A stretch of DNA of 64,000 nucleotides from Spisula solida (taxonomy: Eukaryota > Mollusca > Bivalvia > Venerida > Mactridae). Both the position numbers and the translations under genes were made by a program. How positions within the stretch are numbered: position 1 is the first letter of the stretch; each line of letters opens with the position of its first letter. Below, piece after piece: positions 36,214-47,819 of the stretch. The DNA is taken from assembly GCA_947247005.1 (NCBI GenBank), contig OX365948.1, positions 8,308,001-8,372,000 on the forward strand, read 5' to 3'. The notes beneath the pieces were generated by a model. That model ran no database searches. It had not been told where the DNA came from and worked only from the letters and a program-made list of their open reading frames with translations.

Positions 36214-36950
36214 AGCTTACACAACATTAAACGCGATAGGGGAGGTAAGAATGCTAGCGCGCGAGATAAAGGCGGTCGGTTAGCATTTTAGACTGTCCCT
36301 CGCAATAACTGCTTATACGATTAAAGTACTTGTTTTAAACAAGGAAAACTGTCTTTTATACACATAATTGGCGTAGGTAAACAAAGAAATCAACTTTCGA
36401 TGCTAATTTGCATCATAAAGTTTGATAAACGAAGCGTATCCAAATTTTTTCGTACCCAAATTGTCAACACAAACAATCAACCAACAACCATTTATTGTGA
36501 ATTAATTATCAACAATCATTCTGTGTTAGATGACCATGTTAATTGATCACAACTGTCTACTGCTGGTTTGTCAATACAGATCTCCGTGAAAAAATATGAG
36601 AATTGACCAAAATACAAACAATGTAACTTTTCATGAGTGCTTTTATGATTATTTATAAGAAATTTTTTTTGGAAAAAAAAGACATAACAAGACCGAAGAA
36701 GTGACCGATGTCCCAAGACCCTTCAAAGAACCCTCAGATCCAGTTAAGGTCTGTGTTGGTTGACCCGCGTTTAACAAAGTTTCTGTCGTGTTGATCGGTA
36801 TTCATCTGTCGCTCTGCTGTGACTGTCCATTACAGTATGGCTGCCATGTGACCTCCGGTGTGATGCCATCATAAGAGCTTTCATTGACCTAAGCGGTATC
36901 AACAATATTTTTAACCAATCGATTATCGATTCACATTTTAGAATATTCAC
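36214..36950. other. non-coding stretch
   Basis: Nothing recognisable; short open frames only. Confidence 0.45.
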
Positions 36951-37108
36951 CATATCGACATTACTGGTTAAAACCCGTTGTCTGGGATTACGGAATTAAT
37001 TGAGCGATAATGTGCGAGATATTCTGAATGTATGTCAGGGGGGAAACTGATATAGCGTATAGAGCAACTAGGTACAAAAATCGCGATTATTTACGCCAAA
37101 AGATAAGA
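36951..37108. repeat. diverged direct repeat, copy 1
   Basis: Shares with 37953-38118 the words GGTTAAAACCCGTT / GGATAAAACCCGTT, ATGTGCGAGA, AGAGCAACTAGGTACAA and ATCGCGATTATTT in the same order; copies are about 1.0 kb apart. Confidence 0.8.
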
Positions 37109-37952
37109 ATTTGAATAAAGTCTTACTTGAACACATTGACAACATTATTTTACGACCTCGCTGACAATATTTTTGCCTCAATAATATGTTTAACTTGAAA
37201 AATGCATATATTTTCTCACCATCGGTATCGAGCTTCGAAAGCGACAGTGTAGAATAAAATGCAATATTTCAAATATTGAACATTTTTTCAGATAATTCTT
37301 GCTAAAGTTTATAAAATTAAGATGTTTAATGATAATGTGCAATCATTGTTTTATATGTTTTTCATGTTTAAACGTTGAAAAAGAAAAAAATATACACTCC
37401 CACTATACTGCTTATTGCTCGCTAACCCCCTGACCGTGAAATTCCGGATCCAGAAAATTGGGTTTTAATTACCGAGTAATGTCGATATCGAGAACCGCTA
37501 CCTGGGTAAATGAATGGAACCACCGAAAAATCCTTTTCCTGCACAAAACAGTCCCTCTGTTAAAATGTAAGTTCACAAATTGTAAAAATGGGTCAAGTCT
37601 AAACTCTAACCAAAGGTGCTATCTCAAAGCTGAATATATACCCAACATGTACAGTGTAGAATGGCTAAAAAGGGATCATTGACTGAAAGGCTTGTTTCTT
37701 GTTCGTCTATTATAGGACTCCAACATTTTGCTAAGAAGGAGTCCTGGGATGTATCGCCGATGCTTGTCTTCCTATATATTGGAATCATCGATATGCCTTG
37801 GGTCGTATCAATGACAGCTCTAGTCGTCATTCAAGAAAACGCTAAAAACACACTGTTCTTAAAACCATATTCTGGCTCATTATCATTTTGATTCCTTAGG
37901 GGTCTCCTAAAAGGTAGTTCACTTATAACTGCAGATACGGTTTGTCACTGAC

Positions 37953-38118
37953 CATATCAACATTACAGGATAAAACCCGTTTTCCAGTATAACAGAATTA
38001 ATTTAACAGCAATGTGCGAGAAATTCTGAATCTAATACTTTTTGACAGGGTGGTGGCTGCATTAAGCGAATAGAGCAACTAGGTACAATAATCGCGATTA
38101 TTTTTGCAAAAAAGGAAG
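37953..38118. repeat. diverged direct repeat, copy 2
   Basis: Direct partner of 36951-37108, with small indels. Neither copy is coding. The stretch between them (37109-37952) shows no gene. Confidence 0.8.
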
Positions 38119-38239
38119 ATTATGTGAAGTCTATATAGTTACATTGTGACTCACTGAACTTATGTAATGCTTAACTTTTACTCCGGCACTTGGGGTAATG
38201 TGCGTGTGGACTGGCCATACGGCTTACAAAGACGCATCG

Positions 38240-39090
38240 CCATCAACAGCCATTTCTCTGTAACTTGCATGTAGAATTTCATGGAACGTAATCAAAATAA
38301 ATATGAACAACTATACAGTACTTTGATGATGCCTGTCAGGTGTTTTTCCTTTGACAGTCAATTACCTTGATTTATTAAATATTTCTGTCTGTCCTTCCGT
38401 CTGCAGCCATTTTTCTACTAACTGGTACATTTTTAAGCAATTTAAAATAAAAAAGTCATGATGCCCGTCAAGTTTGTTTAAGTTGGTCAATTTTCCTTAA
38501 GAGTTATTACCCTTGATTTACAGTATAATTCACTCTGACCGTCCATTCGCATTCCTTTCTTTGTAACTAGCTTGTAGAATTTCATGAAGCATAAAATGAA
38601 TATGAGCACCCAATTACTGTGATGATGACTGTCAAGTTATCATTATTGGTAAATTTTCCTTAGAGTTATTGCCCTTGATTTGTTGAAAAATTTCATCCGC
38701 CAGTCCATTTGCATTCAGTTCTTTGTAATTAGCTGGAATAATTTCATGTAACTTAAAATGAATATGAACACACATTCTGTGTGTCAATTTTCTTGAGTTG
38801 TCACCCTTGATTTATTGAAGAATTACCTCCGCCTGTCCTTTCCTAGTCAGTTCTTTGTAACTAGCCGGTAAAATTACATGAAACTTAAAACGAAAATGAA
38901 TGCTCACACTAAGATGATGCCAGTCAAGTTTTGTTATTGGACAATTTTCTTTAGAGTTATTGCCCTTGATTTAATGATTAATTCACTCTGCCCGTCCATT
39001 CACATTCATTTCTTTGTAAATAGCTGGCTGCTGGTATGATTTCATGAAACTTAAAATGAATAGGAACGCTCATACTGTGATGATGTCCGT
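38240..39090. repeat. decayed tandem repeat, five or so units
   Basis: The words TTTCTTTGTAACTAGC, AATTTCATGAAACTTAAAATG, GATGATGCCNGTCAAGTTT and GAGTTATTGCCCTTGATTT cycle every 150-200 bp with much drift. It abuts the dispersed repeat that starts at 39096. Confidence 0.75.
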
Positions 39091-39095
39091 CAAGT

Positions 39096-40133
39096 TTTTA
39101 GCTCACCTGAGCACTCGTGAACATGTTTTACCTAATCTACATGAAACTTGGTCACAATGTTTGTCACTTTGCAATCTAGGTAAAGTGCGTAACTGGGTCA
39201 TCTGGGGTCAAAAACTATGTCACATCAAATTAAAACCTTGTTTACGCTCTAGTAGTGATGGGACATCGGTTGCAAATCATAATCGATCATCAGCTAGAAT
39301 CGACTGGCACTTCCAATGCGATTTTCCCGATTAATAATCGGCAGAACAGGGACTGAACATGCAGTGTACTAATGCATGTTTTCCTACTTCCCAAGTAGCG
39401 AAAAAAGGTGACAAAGGGAAAAACAATGATTTTCGGTAGACGTTTTACTATCTGAGTTTGAACAAATTCTTTGAATTGGTTCTAACAGGCATCCAATTGG
39501 TTCAAACTTCCATGCTTTGAAATTTTCCTAGCAATTTTTGATTAAATAAGTCTTGTTTAACATTTTGTTATATTTATCCGATGATCAATTATGGATGAAT
39601 GACATCAATCATCGGAATCGGCTGACTTCTGCACACCACTAATCGATGTTATCCGATAATCGGTACATCACTACGCTCTAGAGGTCACATTTTTTATGTT
39701 ATATTAATGACACATGGCCACAATGTGTAGCTTTATGAAATCTAGGTAACTGGGTCTCCTGGCGTCAAAAACTAGGTCACAAGGTCACATCAAAGAAAAA
39801 CCTTGTTAGCACTCTAGAGGTCACATTTTTACCTAATCTATATGAAACTTGGACACAATGTTTGTCGCTTTGAAATCTAAGTCAAGTGTGTAACTGGGTC
39901 ATCTTGGGTCAAAAACTAGGTCACATCAATTTTAAACCTTGTTTACGCTCTAGAGGTCACATTTTTTATGTTATATTAATGACACTTAATTGGCCACAAT
40001 GTGTAGCTTTATGAAATCTAGGTCTAGTTCCTAACTAGGTCATCTGGGGTCAAAAACTAGGTCACCAGGTCACTGATTCTGCCTAAACTACTGGTCATAT
40101 GGTGAGCGCTTTAGAGCCAATGGTCCTCTTGTT
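39096..40133 (-). repeat. second copy of the AACAAGAGGGCC...AGGTGAGCT repeat
   Basis: Reverse orientation relative to 13671-14643: begins AGCTCACCTGAGCAC and ends GGTCCTCTTGTT, with the same GAGGTCACA and AACTGGGTCATC internal words. It is split by a hAT MITE at 39253-39673. Confidence 0.85.
39253..39673. mobile_element. hAT MITE nested in the dispersed repeat, 8-bp TSD
   Basis: CGCTCTAG flanks it perfectly (39245-39252 and 39674-39681). The termini TAGTGATGGGACATCGG and CCGATAATCGGTACATCACTA are inverted hAT-type ends. The interior is rich in ATCGAT/CGATTATCG words and has no transposase. Removing it restores the ...ACGCTCTAGAGGTCAC... word seen elsewhere in the host repeat. Confidence 0.92.
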
Positions 40134-40784
40134 GTATTAGTCAATTTTCCTTGAGTTATTAAAATTCTATCTGAATTTCATGAAATGTAGAATAAATACA
40201 AACTGTATGAACAACCATACTGTGAAGATGCCCCTCACTAATAACTGTAATGAGTTATTTTGATATAGTATCAATGGATGATTGAATCCCCTTTAGGCAA
40301 TGCCTTAGTTCATATTATTTATGTTGTTGTGTTTTCAATAAAACTACTCATTTAAGAACTTGCAAGACAAAACATGTTCCATAATAGATAGACAAACCCA
40401 TCGTCGTTATAGAAATTGTCAAACTTGGATCTATTCGCGTAGATCTATCACTTAAATTCTCCGTAACTTTGTTGTTATAAAACTGAAACATATCATATGG
40501 GTATTCATTTTTTTGGTTATAAAATTTGCTACATTTTGGTGTATGTTTTTATGAAAATTCTGAAAAAAAGTTGTTTTTCACACTTGTGTGAATCTCAGTG
40601 TATCTCGTCTAGACCTAGTAAACACGGATTTAATGTCTAGATTTTAGACAATAGGTGTAGATCTAGATCCATTTGGTCAAGGATTTATACAATTTTGAAA
40701 TGTGCTATCCTGCATGTCCAAATCTATCAATTTGGTTTGCAAGTGATTCAAGAAGGCCTACGTTGCGCTCGGCGCCGGCCACTT
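40134..40784. other. non-coding stretch
   Basis: No gene or transposon end seen. Confidence 0.45.
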
Positions 40785-40945
40785 TTGAAATGCAAATGAC
40801 GTAACGTTGCGCGTGTACGTCTTCCAAGGGCGATTATCAGTGATAATAGCCCTGCGCGAGGCGGGCCAAAAGCTGATAATAATTTGAAAGGGCGCATAAT
40901 ACATTTTTTTCAATGCAAATTTGTTACTATATATAGTAACATAAG
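40785..40945. repeat. diverged member of the hairpin family near 32.6 kb
   Basis: Shares GATTATCAGTGATAATAGCCC-type palindromic words, an ATGACGTAACGTTGCGCG segment and TTGTTACTATATATAGTAAC with 32600-32780. Confidence 0.5.
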
Positions 40946-41229
40946 TATTATAACCGTATACAAACTGCATGTCACGACGAGAGAAATTCTCCTATAACAC
41001 TTCGATTGTCTAGATCTATATTGTACTGGTTTGGACAGCTCAGAAAAATATCAACCGGTGATTAACGATAGGACTGAGGTCGTGGAATTAAAAAAGTCTA
41101 AGGCCAATTCTTCTCCTGGGTGCCACGCCCCCCCCCCCCTTAAACCGCTACTGCATTGTTTTTAGTATATGACGTCACTTTTGGTTTCCCACTTTGATTT
41201 TCAAGAAACGAACAATTAAGCGTGCATGT

Positions 41230-42133
41230 CTATTTATATCCATCTAGCCAGCTGACGCGCAGTAGCCATTTTGTAATTGCGCTGGAATTTAAATATCTTC
41301 AAGCAATAGTCTCAGTTGGTCTCAGGTAAGAACTTTTTGTGTATAAACAATAATATAGATAATTATTTGCTACATATTAATAGTGCTGTATGTGTTAACA
41401 CATACACTGGTCTGTTGGTAGATCTAATTCTAAAAAATTGGAAACACGAACGCGATTTATCAAAAACTGTAAATCATATTCATAGAAGTAGATCTAACGT
41501 TACTTTCGTTTTGATGATTGTTTTGCATATTTATCATACATTAGTTCTAAGCCTATACGAAGGATACCCATTACGTTATGCTTCATCCAGTCATTGTCTA
41601 CAGTAGTGGGTACAGTATCAGACACAATGAGATGTCAAGGGTCTAGGAAGGGCAAGTGCTTGATCAGGGGTCCCAGGGGCAGTCGCCCCTCTCTGGTGGT
41701 ATGACAGGCGTATGCCCCAGACGCCAGAGACACCACCACTGAAATAATTTAGGTTTTTTTTCAACCCAAAATAGACTAACCTTACCAAAATAAATACTGA
41801 TTCATAATATAAGCCTTGGATGGGCAAGCCTAATGACTTCTTTATGAAATATTATCGGTCATAATTGCATGTTCATTGTCCACCTTTTTAGTTTTAATGC
41901 TTTTCTATGATTTTTTGATTTATTAAAATGCGTGTGTCTGTGATTTTGGAAAACTCGGGGAGCGTGACCTAGAATCTACAACTTCATTGTTTGTGACACA
42001 CACAGTGTGTCAGACGATGACATATCTTATATAATTTATATATATGAGTTGGGGTAGATTTATAGTTTCTGAAGGAAAGGTGAATGTTGAATACTTGATA
42101 TTGATGTAATTTCAGCAGGAGCAATTGTACGTG
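41230..42133 (+). other. putative 5' UTR exon and intron of the zinc-finger gene
   Basis: GGTCTCAG/GTAAGAA at 41325/41326 is a consensus donor, and GATGTAATTTCAG at 42115 (or the CAG three bases on, 42118) is an acceptor 16-19 bp before the ATG of the next gene. This suggests a noncoding first exon ending at 41325 and an intron of about 790 bp. The start of transcription is not defined. A C-run (41128-41139) lies upstream. Frames at 41316 and 41618 are intronic chance. Confidence 0.5.
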
Positions 42134-42550
42134 ATGTTACCATTCTATTGTGAGGTGTGCAACCTAACGATGAATACGTCATCTACTAAAAGGCATCGCG
42201 AATCAAATAGTCATCTCATAAAGGATAATGGTGCTATCCTGTACAGCCCACCGCCGTTAACTATGGAACATTTATACACACAAAACAAGGATATTAACGG
42301 TATATTGTGTTGGACAGCTCGAGGCAACGTCAACAGCCCATGGTACTGCAGGTCTTGTAGGCGTGAGTACTCTTGTACGAGCAGGGGGAAACACTTGAAT
42401 ACCCATAAACATCAAGAAAATGCAAAACCTGATAGTGATAGTGAGGAAAACGGTCTTATATATACTCCGAAAAGGGGGTCGAGAACTGAGTTCAAGTTGG
42501 ACGGTGAACTCTATCCAAGAATCGATGAAGAGTTAAAAAAATATAACTAA
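42134..42550 (+). CDS. small protein with two U1-like C2H2 zinc fingers
   Basis: The ATG at 42134 opens a 138-residue protein. Two zinc-binding motifs have identical spacing: C6-x2-C9-x11-H21-x5-H27 (start YCEVCNLTMN) and C72-x2-C75-x11-H87-x5-H93 (start YCRSCRREYSC). This C-x2-C-x11/12-H-x5-H spacing belongs to the U1/matrin-like class, which often binds RNA or mediates nucleic-acid contacts. The tail is acidic then basic (DSDSEENG, TPKRGSR) and ends YPRIDEELKKYN. The whole frame fits in one exon, with an acceptor just upstream and AATAAA at 42915-42920. No wider family is recognised, so a transposon-derived origin is possible. Coding potential looks good; function is inferred only from the fingers. 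Confidence 0.68.
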   Translation: MLPFYCEVCNLTMNTSSTKRHRESNSHLIKDNGAILYSPPPLTMEHLYTQNKDINGILCWTARGNVNSPWYCRSCRREYSCTSRGKHLNTHKHQENAKPDSDSEENGLIYTPKRGSRTEFKLDGELYPRIDEELKKYN

Positions 42551-42914
42551 GGCACATCACTACAACGATCTAGCTAGATTTGTGCTATTAACACCGTTTA
42601 CTTGCCTAATGTGGACTTATTCTGTCACTCGTGATACTGTTACAGTTACTAGTCATTGTTGTTTAAAGATCTTTCAATATGTGGTCGTGTTTGTCGTGTT
42701 GGTTATGCCCTGTTTATGTTTCTAGATGTTCTACAACTGTAACGTGCTTTATATGTTTTACTCCACCCATCATCTAAAAATCTCTAACAATATAAGAAGG
42801 GAGGTAACTCTTCCGTTACCAACTGTATGCTGGATGTACGAGTTAACCTGGTCTAGAAGCAATATATTTATAGTATCATATAATTTTAATGCAATATAGA
42901 TTTTGTAGATTCAA

Positions 42915-42920
42915 AATAAA
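42915..42920 (+). terminator. AATAAA polyadenylation signal
   Basis: Canonical hexamer 365 bp after the stop codon of the zinc-finger gene, in AT-rich sequence suited to a 3' UTR. Confidence 0.4.
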
Positions 42921-43337
42921 CTTATTTATCAATTTCTTATAAATATATAGATTTTTGTACACATGGTACTTATTATGCAATACTTGTTCTGTGATTTTTA
43001 ATACATACTGTAATGAAGTGTACATAGTTACGGTGGTCTTTGTTAAAATTCGTTAAATCGTTACTTACATCATTGTTGTATTTTTATTATAAAATATAAT
43101 TTATAATAATGTTAAATGTTACAGTTGTTCAAGACGCATGCCTGACCAAACTCTGTCTTTGATTTCTTTATCCCGTTGTTAGTGTATTAAAAAAGTGTGC
43201 TTTAAATTTCGACTTGTGTTTGTTTCAATTGGTGTATTATTTCCCTACGTTGGTCATTCTATAAATAATGACAATGTTGTGTTTTCGTAGAAGATTCACA
43301 TACAAGAGACTCATGTTTACCATGGATGATACGTACG

Positions 43338-43735
43338 AAACACCTTGCTAATCCTGCCGAATTGTATTAAGAAATACCTTGATAATTTTGCCGAATTGTA
43401 TTAAGAAATACCTTGATAATCTTGCCGAATTGTATTAAGAAACACCTTGATAATCTTGCCGCCAACTTGTATCAAGAAATACCTTGATAATCTTGCCTCC
43501 AAATTGTATCAAGAAATACCTTGATAATCTTGCCGCCAAATTGTATCAAGAAATACCTTGATAATCCTGCCTCCAAATTGTATCAAGAAATACCTTGATA
43601 ATCTTGCCGAATTGTATTAAGAAATACCTTGATAATCTTGCCGCCAACTTGTATCAAGAAATACCTTGATAATCTTGCCTCCAAATTGTATCAAGAAATA
43701 CCTTGATAATCCGAAGTTGCCGAATTGTATCAAAA
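43338..43735. repeat. 34-37-bp tandem repeat
   Basis: About eleven units built on ACCTTGATAATCTTGCCG plus AATTGTATCAAGAAAT. Units with CCGAATTG are 34 bp; units with CCGCCAAATTG or CCTCCAAATTG are 37 bp. The 34/37 pattern is itself repeated, indicating block duplication. Confidence 0.95.
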
Positions 43736-43817
43736 CTAACTTGCGATCTCAAGAGTCGTTGTATCAGGCGTGTTTTGTTCACTAAGAATCTGGAATTCAA
43801 GCATTCACTAAATATTG

Positions 43818-46560
43818 TAATCCACGACCTCTATATCGACACTCCAGTACGTTACCATGTCGGGAATTGAACCCACGACCTCTATATCGACAGTCCAGTA
43901 CGGTACCATGTCGGGAATTGAACCCACGACCTCTATATCGACAGTCCAGTACGTTACCATGTCGGGAATTGAACCCACGACCTCTATATCGACAGTCCAG
44001 TACGTTACCATGTCGGAAATTGAACCCACGACCTCTATATCGACAGTCCAGTACGTTACCATGTCGGGAATTGAACCCACGACCTCTATATCGACAGTCC
44101 AGTACGTTACCATGTCGGGAATTGAACCCACGACCTCTATATCGACAGTCCAGTACGTTACCATGTCGGGAATTGAACCCACGACCTCTATATCGACAGT
44201 CAAGTACGTTACCGTGTCGGGAATTGAACCCACGACCTCTATATCGACAGTCCAGTACGTTACCGTGTCAGGAATTGAACCCACGACCTGTATATCGACA
44301 GTCCAGTACGTTACCATGTCAGGAATTGAACCCACGACCTGTATATCGACAGTCCAGTGCGTTACCATGTCGAGAATTGAACCCACGACCTGTGTATCGA
44401 CAGTCAAGTACGTTACCATGTCAGGAATTGAAACCACGACCTCTATATCGACAGTCCAGTACGTTACCATGTCGGGAATTGAACCCACGACCTCTATATC
44501 GACAGTCCAGTACGTTACCGTGTCGGGAATTGAACCCACGACCTCTATATCGACAGTCCAGTACGTTACCGTGTCGGGAATTGAAACCACGACCTCTATA
44601 TCGACAGTCCAGTACGTTACCGTGTCAGGAATTAAACCCACGACCTCTATATCGACAGTCCAGTACGTTACCGTGTCAGGAATTGAACCCACGACCTCTA
44701 TATCGACACTCCATTACGTTACCATGTCGGGAATTGAACCCACGACCTCTATATCGACACTCCAGTACGTTACCATGTCGGGAATTGAACCCACGACCTC
44801 TATATCGACAGTCCAGTACGTTACCATGTCGGGAATTGAACCCACGACCTGTATATCGACAGTCCAGTACGTTACCATGTCGGGAATTGAACCCACGACC
44901 TCTATATCGACAGTCCAGTACGTTACCATGACGGGAATTGAACCCATGGCCTCTATATCGACAGTCCAGTGCGTTACAATGTCGGGAATTGAACCCACGA
45001 CCTCCATATCGACACTCCAGTACGTTACCATGCCGGGAATTGAACCCACGACCTCTATATCGACAGTCCAGTACGTTACCATGTCGGGAATTGAACCCAC
45101 GACCTCTATATCGACACTCCAGTACGTTACCATGTCGGGAATTGAACCCACGACCTCTATATCGACAGTCCAGTACGTTACCATGTCGGGAATTGAACCC
45201 ACGACCTGTATATCGACAGTCCAGTACGTTACCATGTCGGGAATTGAACCCACGACCTCTATATCGACAGTCCAGTACGTTACCATGTCGGGAATTGAAC
45301 CCACGGCCTCTATATCGACAGTCCAGTGCGTTACAATGTCGGGAATTGAACCCACGACCTCCATATCGACACTCCAGTACGTTACCATGTCGGGAATTGA
45401 ACCCACGACCTCTATATCGACAGTCCAGTACGTTACCATGTCGGGAATTGAACCCACGACCTCTATATCGACAGTCCAGTACGTTACCATGTCGGGAATT
45501 GAACCCGCGACCTCTATATCGACAGTCCAGTACGGTACCATGTCGGGAATTGAACCCACGACCTCTATATCGACAGTCCAGTACGTTACCATGTCGGGAA
45601 TTGAACCCACGACCTCTATATCGACAGTCCAGTACGTTACCATGTCGGGAATTGAACCCACGACCTCTATATCGACAGTCAAGTACGTTACCGTGTCGGG
45701 AATTGAACCCACGACCTCTATATCGACAGTCCAGTACGTTACCGTGTCAGGAATTGAACCCACGACCTGTATATCGACAGTCCAGTGCATTACCATGTCG
45801 AGAATTGAACCCACGACCTGTATATCGACAGTCCAGTGCGTTACCATGTCGGGAGTTGAACCCACGACCTGTATATCGACAGTCCAGTACGTTACCATGT
45901 TGGGAATTGAAACCACGACCTCTATATCGACAGTCAAGTACGGTACCATGTCGGGAATTGAACCCACGACCTCTATATCGACAGTCCAGTACGTTACCAT
46001 GTCGGGAATTGAACCCACGACCTGTATATCGACAGTCCAGTACGTTACCATGTCGGAAATTGAACCCACGACCTCTATATCGACAGTCCAGTACGTTACC
46101 ATGTCAAGAATTGAACCCACGACCTCTATATCGACAGTCCAGTACGTTACCATGTCAAGAATTGAACCCACGACCTCTATATCGACAGTCCAGTACGTTA
46201 TCATGTCAAGAGCGGAACCCACGACCTCTATATCGACAGTGCAGTACGTTACCATGTCAAGAATTGAACCCACGACCTCTATATCGACAGTCCAGTGCGT
46301 TACCGTGTCGGGAATTGAACTCACGACCTCTATATTGACAGTCCAGTATGTTACCATGTCAGGAATTGAACCCACGACCTCTATGTAGTCAGTCCAGTGC
46401 GTAACCATGTCGGGAATTGAACCCACGACCTCTATATCGGCAGTCCAGTACGTTACCATGTCAGGAATTGAACCCACGACCTCTATATCGACAGTCCAGT
46501 CCGTTACCATGTCGGGAATTGAACCCACGACCTCTATATCGTCAGTCCAGTGCGTTACCA
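43818..46560 (-). repeat. 51-bp satellite made of partial tRNA-like units
   Basis: Around 53 head-to-tail copies of a 51-bp unit. On the minus strand each unit reads GGTAACGTACTGGAC, an anticodon-arm-like part, AGAGGTCGTGG and then GGTTCAATTCC, which fits the Pol III B box GGTTCRANYCC. Each unit therefore resembles a tRNA from the D loop to the T stem; the T-stem end is joined directly to the next D loop. Because 51 is a multiple of 3 and the unit lacks stops, open frames of 843 codons (+) and 615 and 294 codons (-) arise, with a 17-residue period (MSGIEPTTSISTVQYVT on +). These are not supported as genes. Variant units recur at 7-unit and about 29-unit offsets (for example near 44940/45300 and 44200/45680), showing higher-order duplication. 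Confidence 0.95.
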
Positions 46561-46578
46561 CTGAGCTATCGTCACTAT
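46503..46578 (-). other. terminal tRNA-like unit with both Pol III boxes
   Basis: The last unit continues into TAGCTCAGTGG (46568-46558), a perfect match to the A box TRGYNNANNNG, 43 bp before its B box GGTTCAATTCC (46525-46515); this is true tRNA spacing. T33 and an anticodon-like GAC can be placed, but the D, anticodon and acceptor stems pair poorly, so it is a tRNA pseudogene or SINE head and not a working tRNA. Only this unit has the A-box half. It is probably the ancestor or the edge of the amplification. Confidence 0.65.
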
Positions 46579-46584
46579 AATGAC

Positions 46585-47140
46585 ATTTATTTGCAAGTTC
46601 AAATATTCAGCAAGGCCAGTAGGCCTATAGAGCTTCAATGAAAAGCACATTCATGATAGATAGCTCAACAATATAAATATAAATACTAGATAACCTTTTT
46701 ATAATTATATTGTATCTTAAGCTGATTACACCATTCACATTTAAATCTGGAGACATCGGCATACACTATACAGTCATTATCAACTACAATTTGAGTCAAA
46801 AGGACAAAGAACTTCAATGAGCTATTCATTGGTCATGTTTGATAATGCATTCCACCAGAATAACATTACTGTCACGTTTAAGAAAACGGCTCTGCTTAGT
46901 TCATATTCATTAACAAGTATTAAGTCTATACTATAATGCTAAAATCTTTATTAATGGCACAGCCACATTGATAGAAATAGATCAAGCACATTGTCAGTTT
47001 TGACATGCCATGGTAAACACAGTTTTTATGTTTCTAAATAGAACAATTTACGAACAAACGAACACATTAAGTGTAATAGTACATTGTAATGGTTCTTTTG
47101 AAGCAACTTAAAGTCAGCCGGGTATATTTAACGCATTCAC
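46585..47140. other. non-coding stretch
   Basis: AT-rich sequence with no recognisable feature between the 51-bp array and the candidate secreted-protein gene. Confidence 0.5.
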
Positions 47141-47150
47141 TATAATAAAG
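47141..47150 (+). promoter_or_regulatory. TATA-like box
   Basis: TATAATAAAG lies 73-82 bp upstream of the ATG at 47223. A start about 30 bp downstream of it would leave a 5' UTR of some 45 nt. Confidence 0.3.
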
Positions 47151-47222
47151 GCCAGATTGGCTGTTTTGTGTGACAATCAAATACCGCTTTCATTGCGGAT
47201 AGGAAGCTGAGTGTCGCTTTAA

Positions 47223-47280
47223 ATGAAGGTGGTATTGACATTAATTACCCTTTCCATATGTGGACAGTGGTTGTATTGTC
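47223..47280 (+). CDS. candidate signal-peptide exon
   Basis: The ATG at 47223 opens MKVVLTLITLSICGQWLYC, which has the basic start, hydrophobic core and polar end of a secretory signal peptide. The exon ends at 47280 in a consensus donor TTGTC/GTAAGT, phase 1. The frame at 47820-48259 begins with a phase-1-compatible AG, so the two can be joined without a shift. The ATG context (T at -3) is only fair. The exon is too short to be seen as an ORF by length. Confidence 0.5.
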
Positions 47281-47819
47281 GTAAGTAATGGTACGATTTG
47301 AATTCAGAAAGTCAGTTTCTACATTACGTATCTGACTAAATGGTTAAACTTTCTGTTATATCATCTCAGAGATCAATACTGTAAACTTATCTAACTGATG
47401 AAGTGATAGTTGCGGTGGGCCGTATGAACTGAGTTCCGGAGAAAATAGGGAATAGCAAAAATATACGAGATGGATTCGAAATAGACTCGTATATTCGACA
47501 GAACATTATTTACGGTGTTTGGTATCGGATGAACAAGACTAATTTAATTTATTTTGATCAACACATCGGGAATAAAAATAAGCAATTACTTTACAAATGA
47601 AAGGGACATTAAAATATGCATTTTTTTTAAAAAAAATGTGTGTTCAAAAGAATATTAGGAGTATATTAGAACAGCAGTTACAATGCATGTAACATATCAA
47701 CAATGTTCTAACTTGGAATGAAGATAATAGATGATGTGTTCCGCTTGGAAAATCTATACTTGTACATGTGATAGTTTATTTCATTTTGATATCTGAACTT
47801 GCCACAACGAATAAACAAG

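Noticed and set aside
46503..46578. Functional tRNA gene
   Set aside because: A and B boxes are present, but the D, anticodon and acceptor stems do not pair well; kept as tRNA-like sequence.
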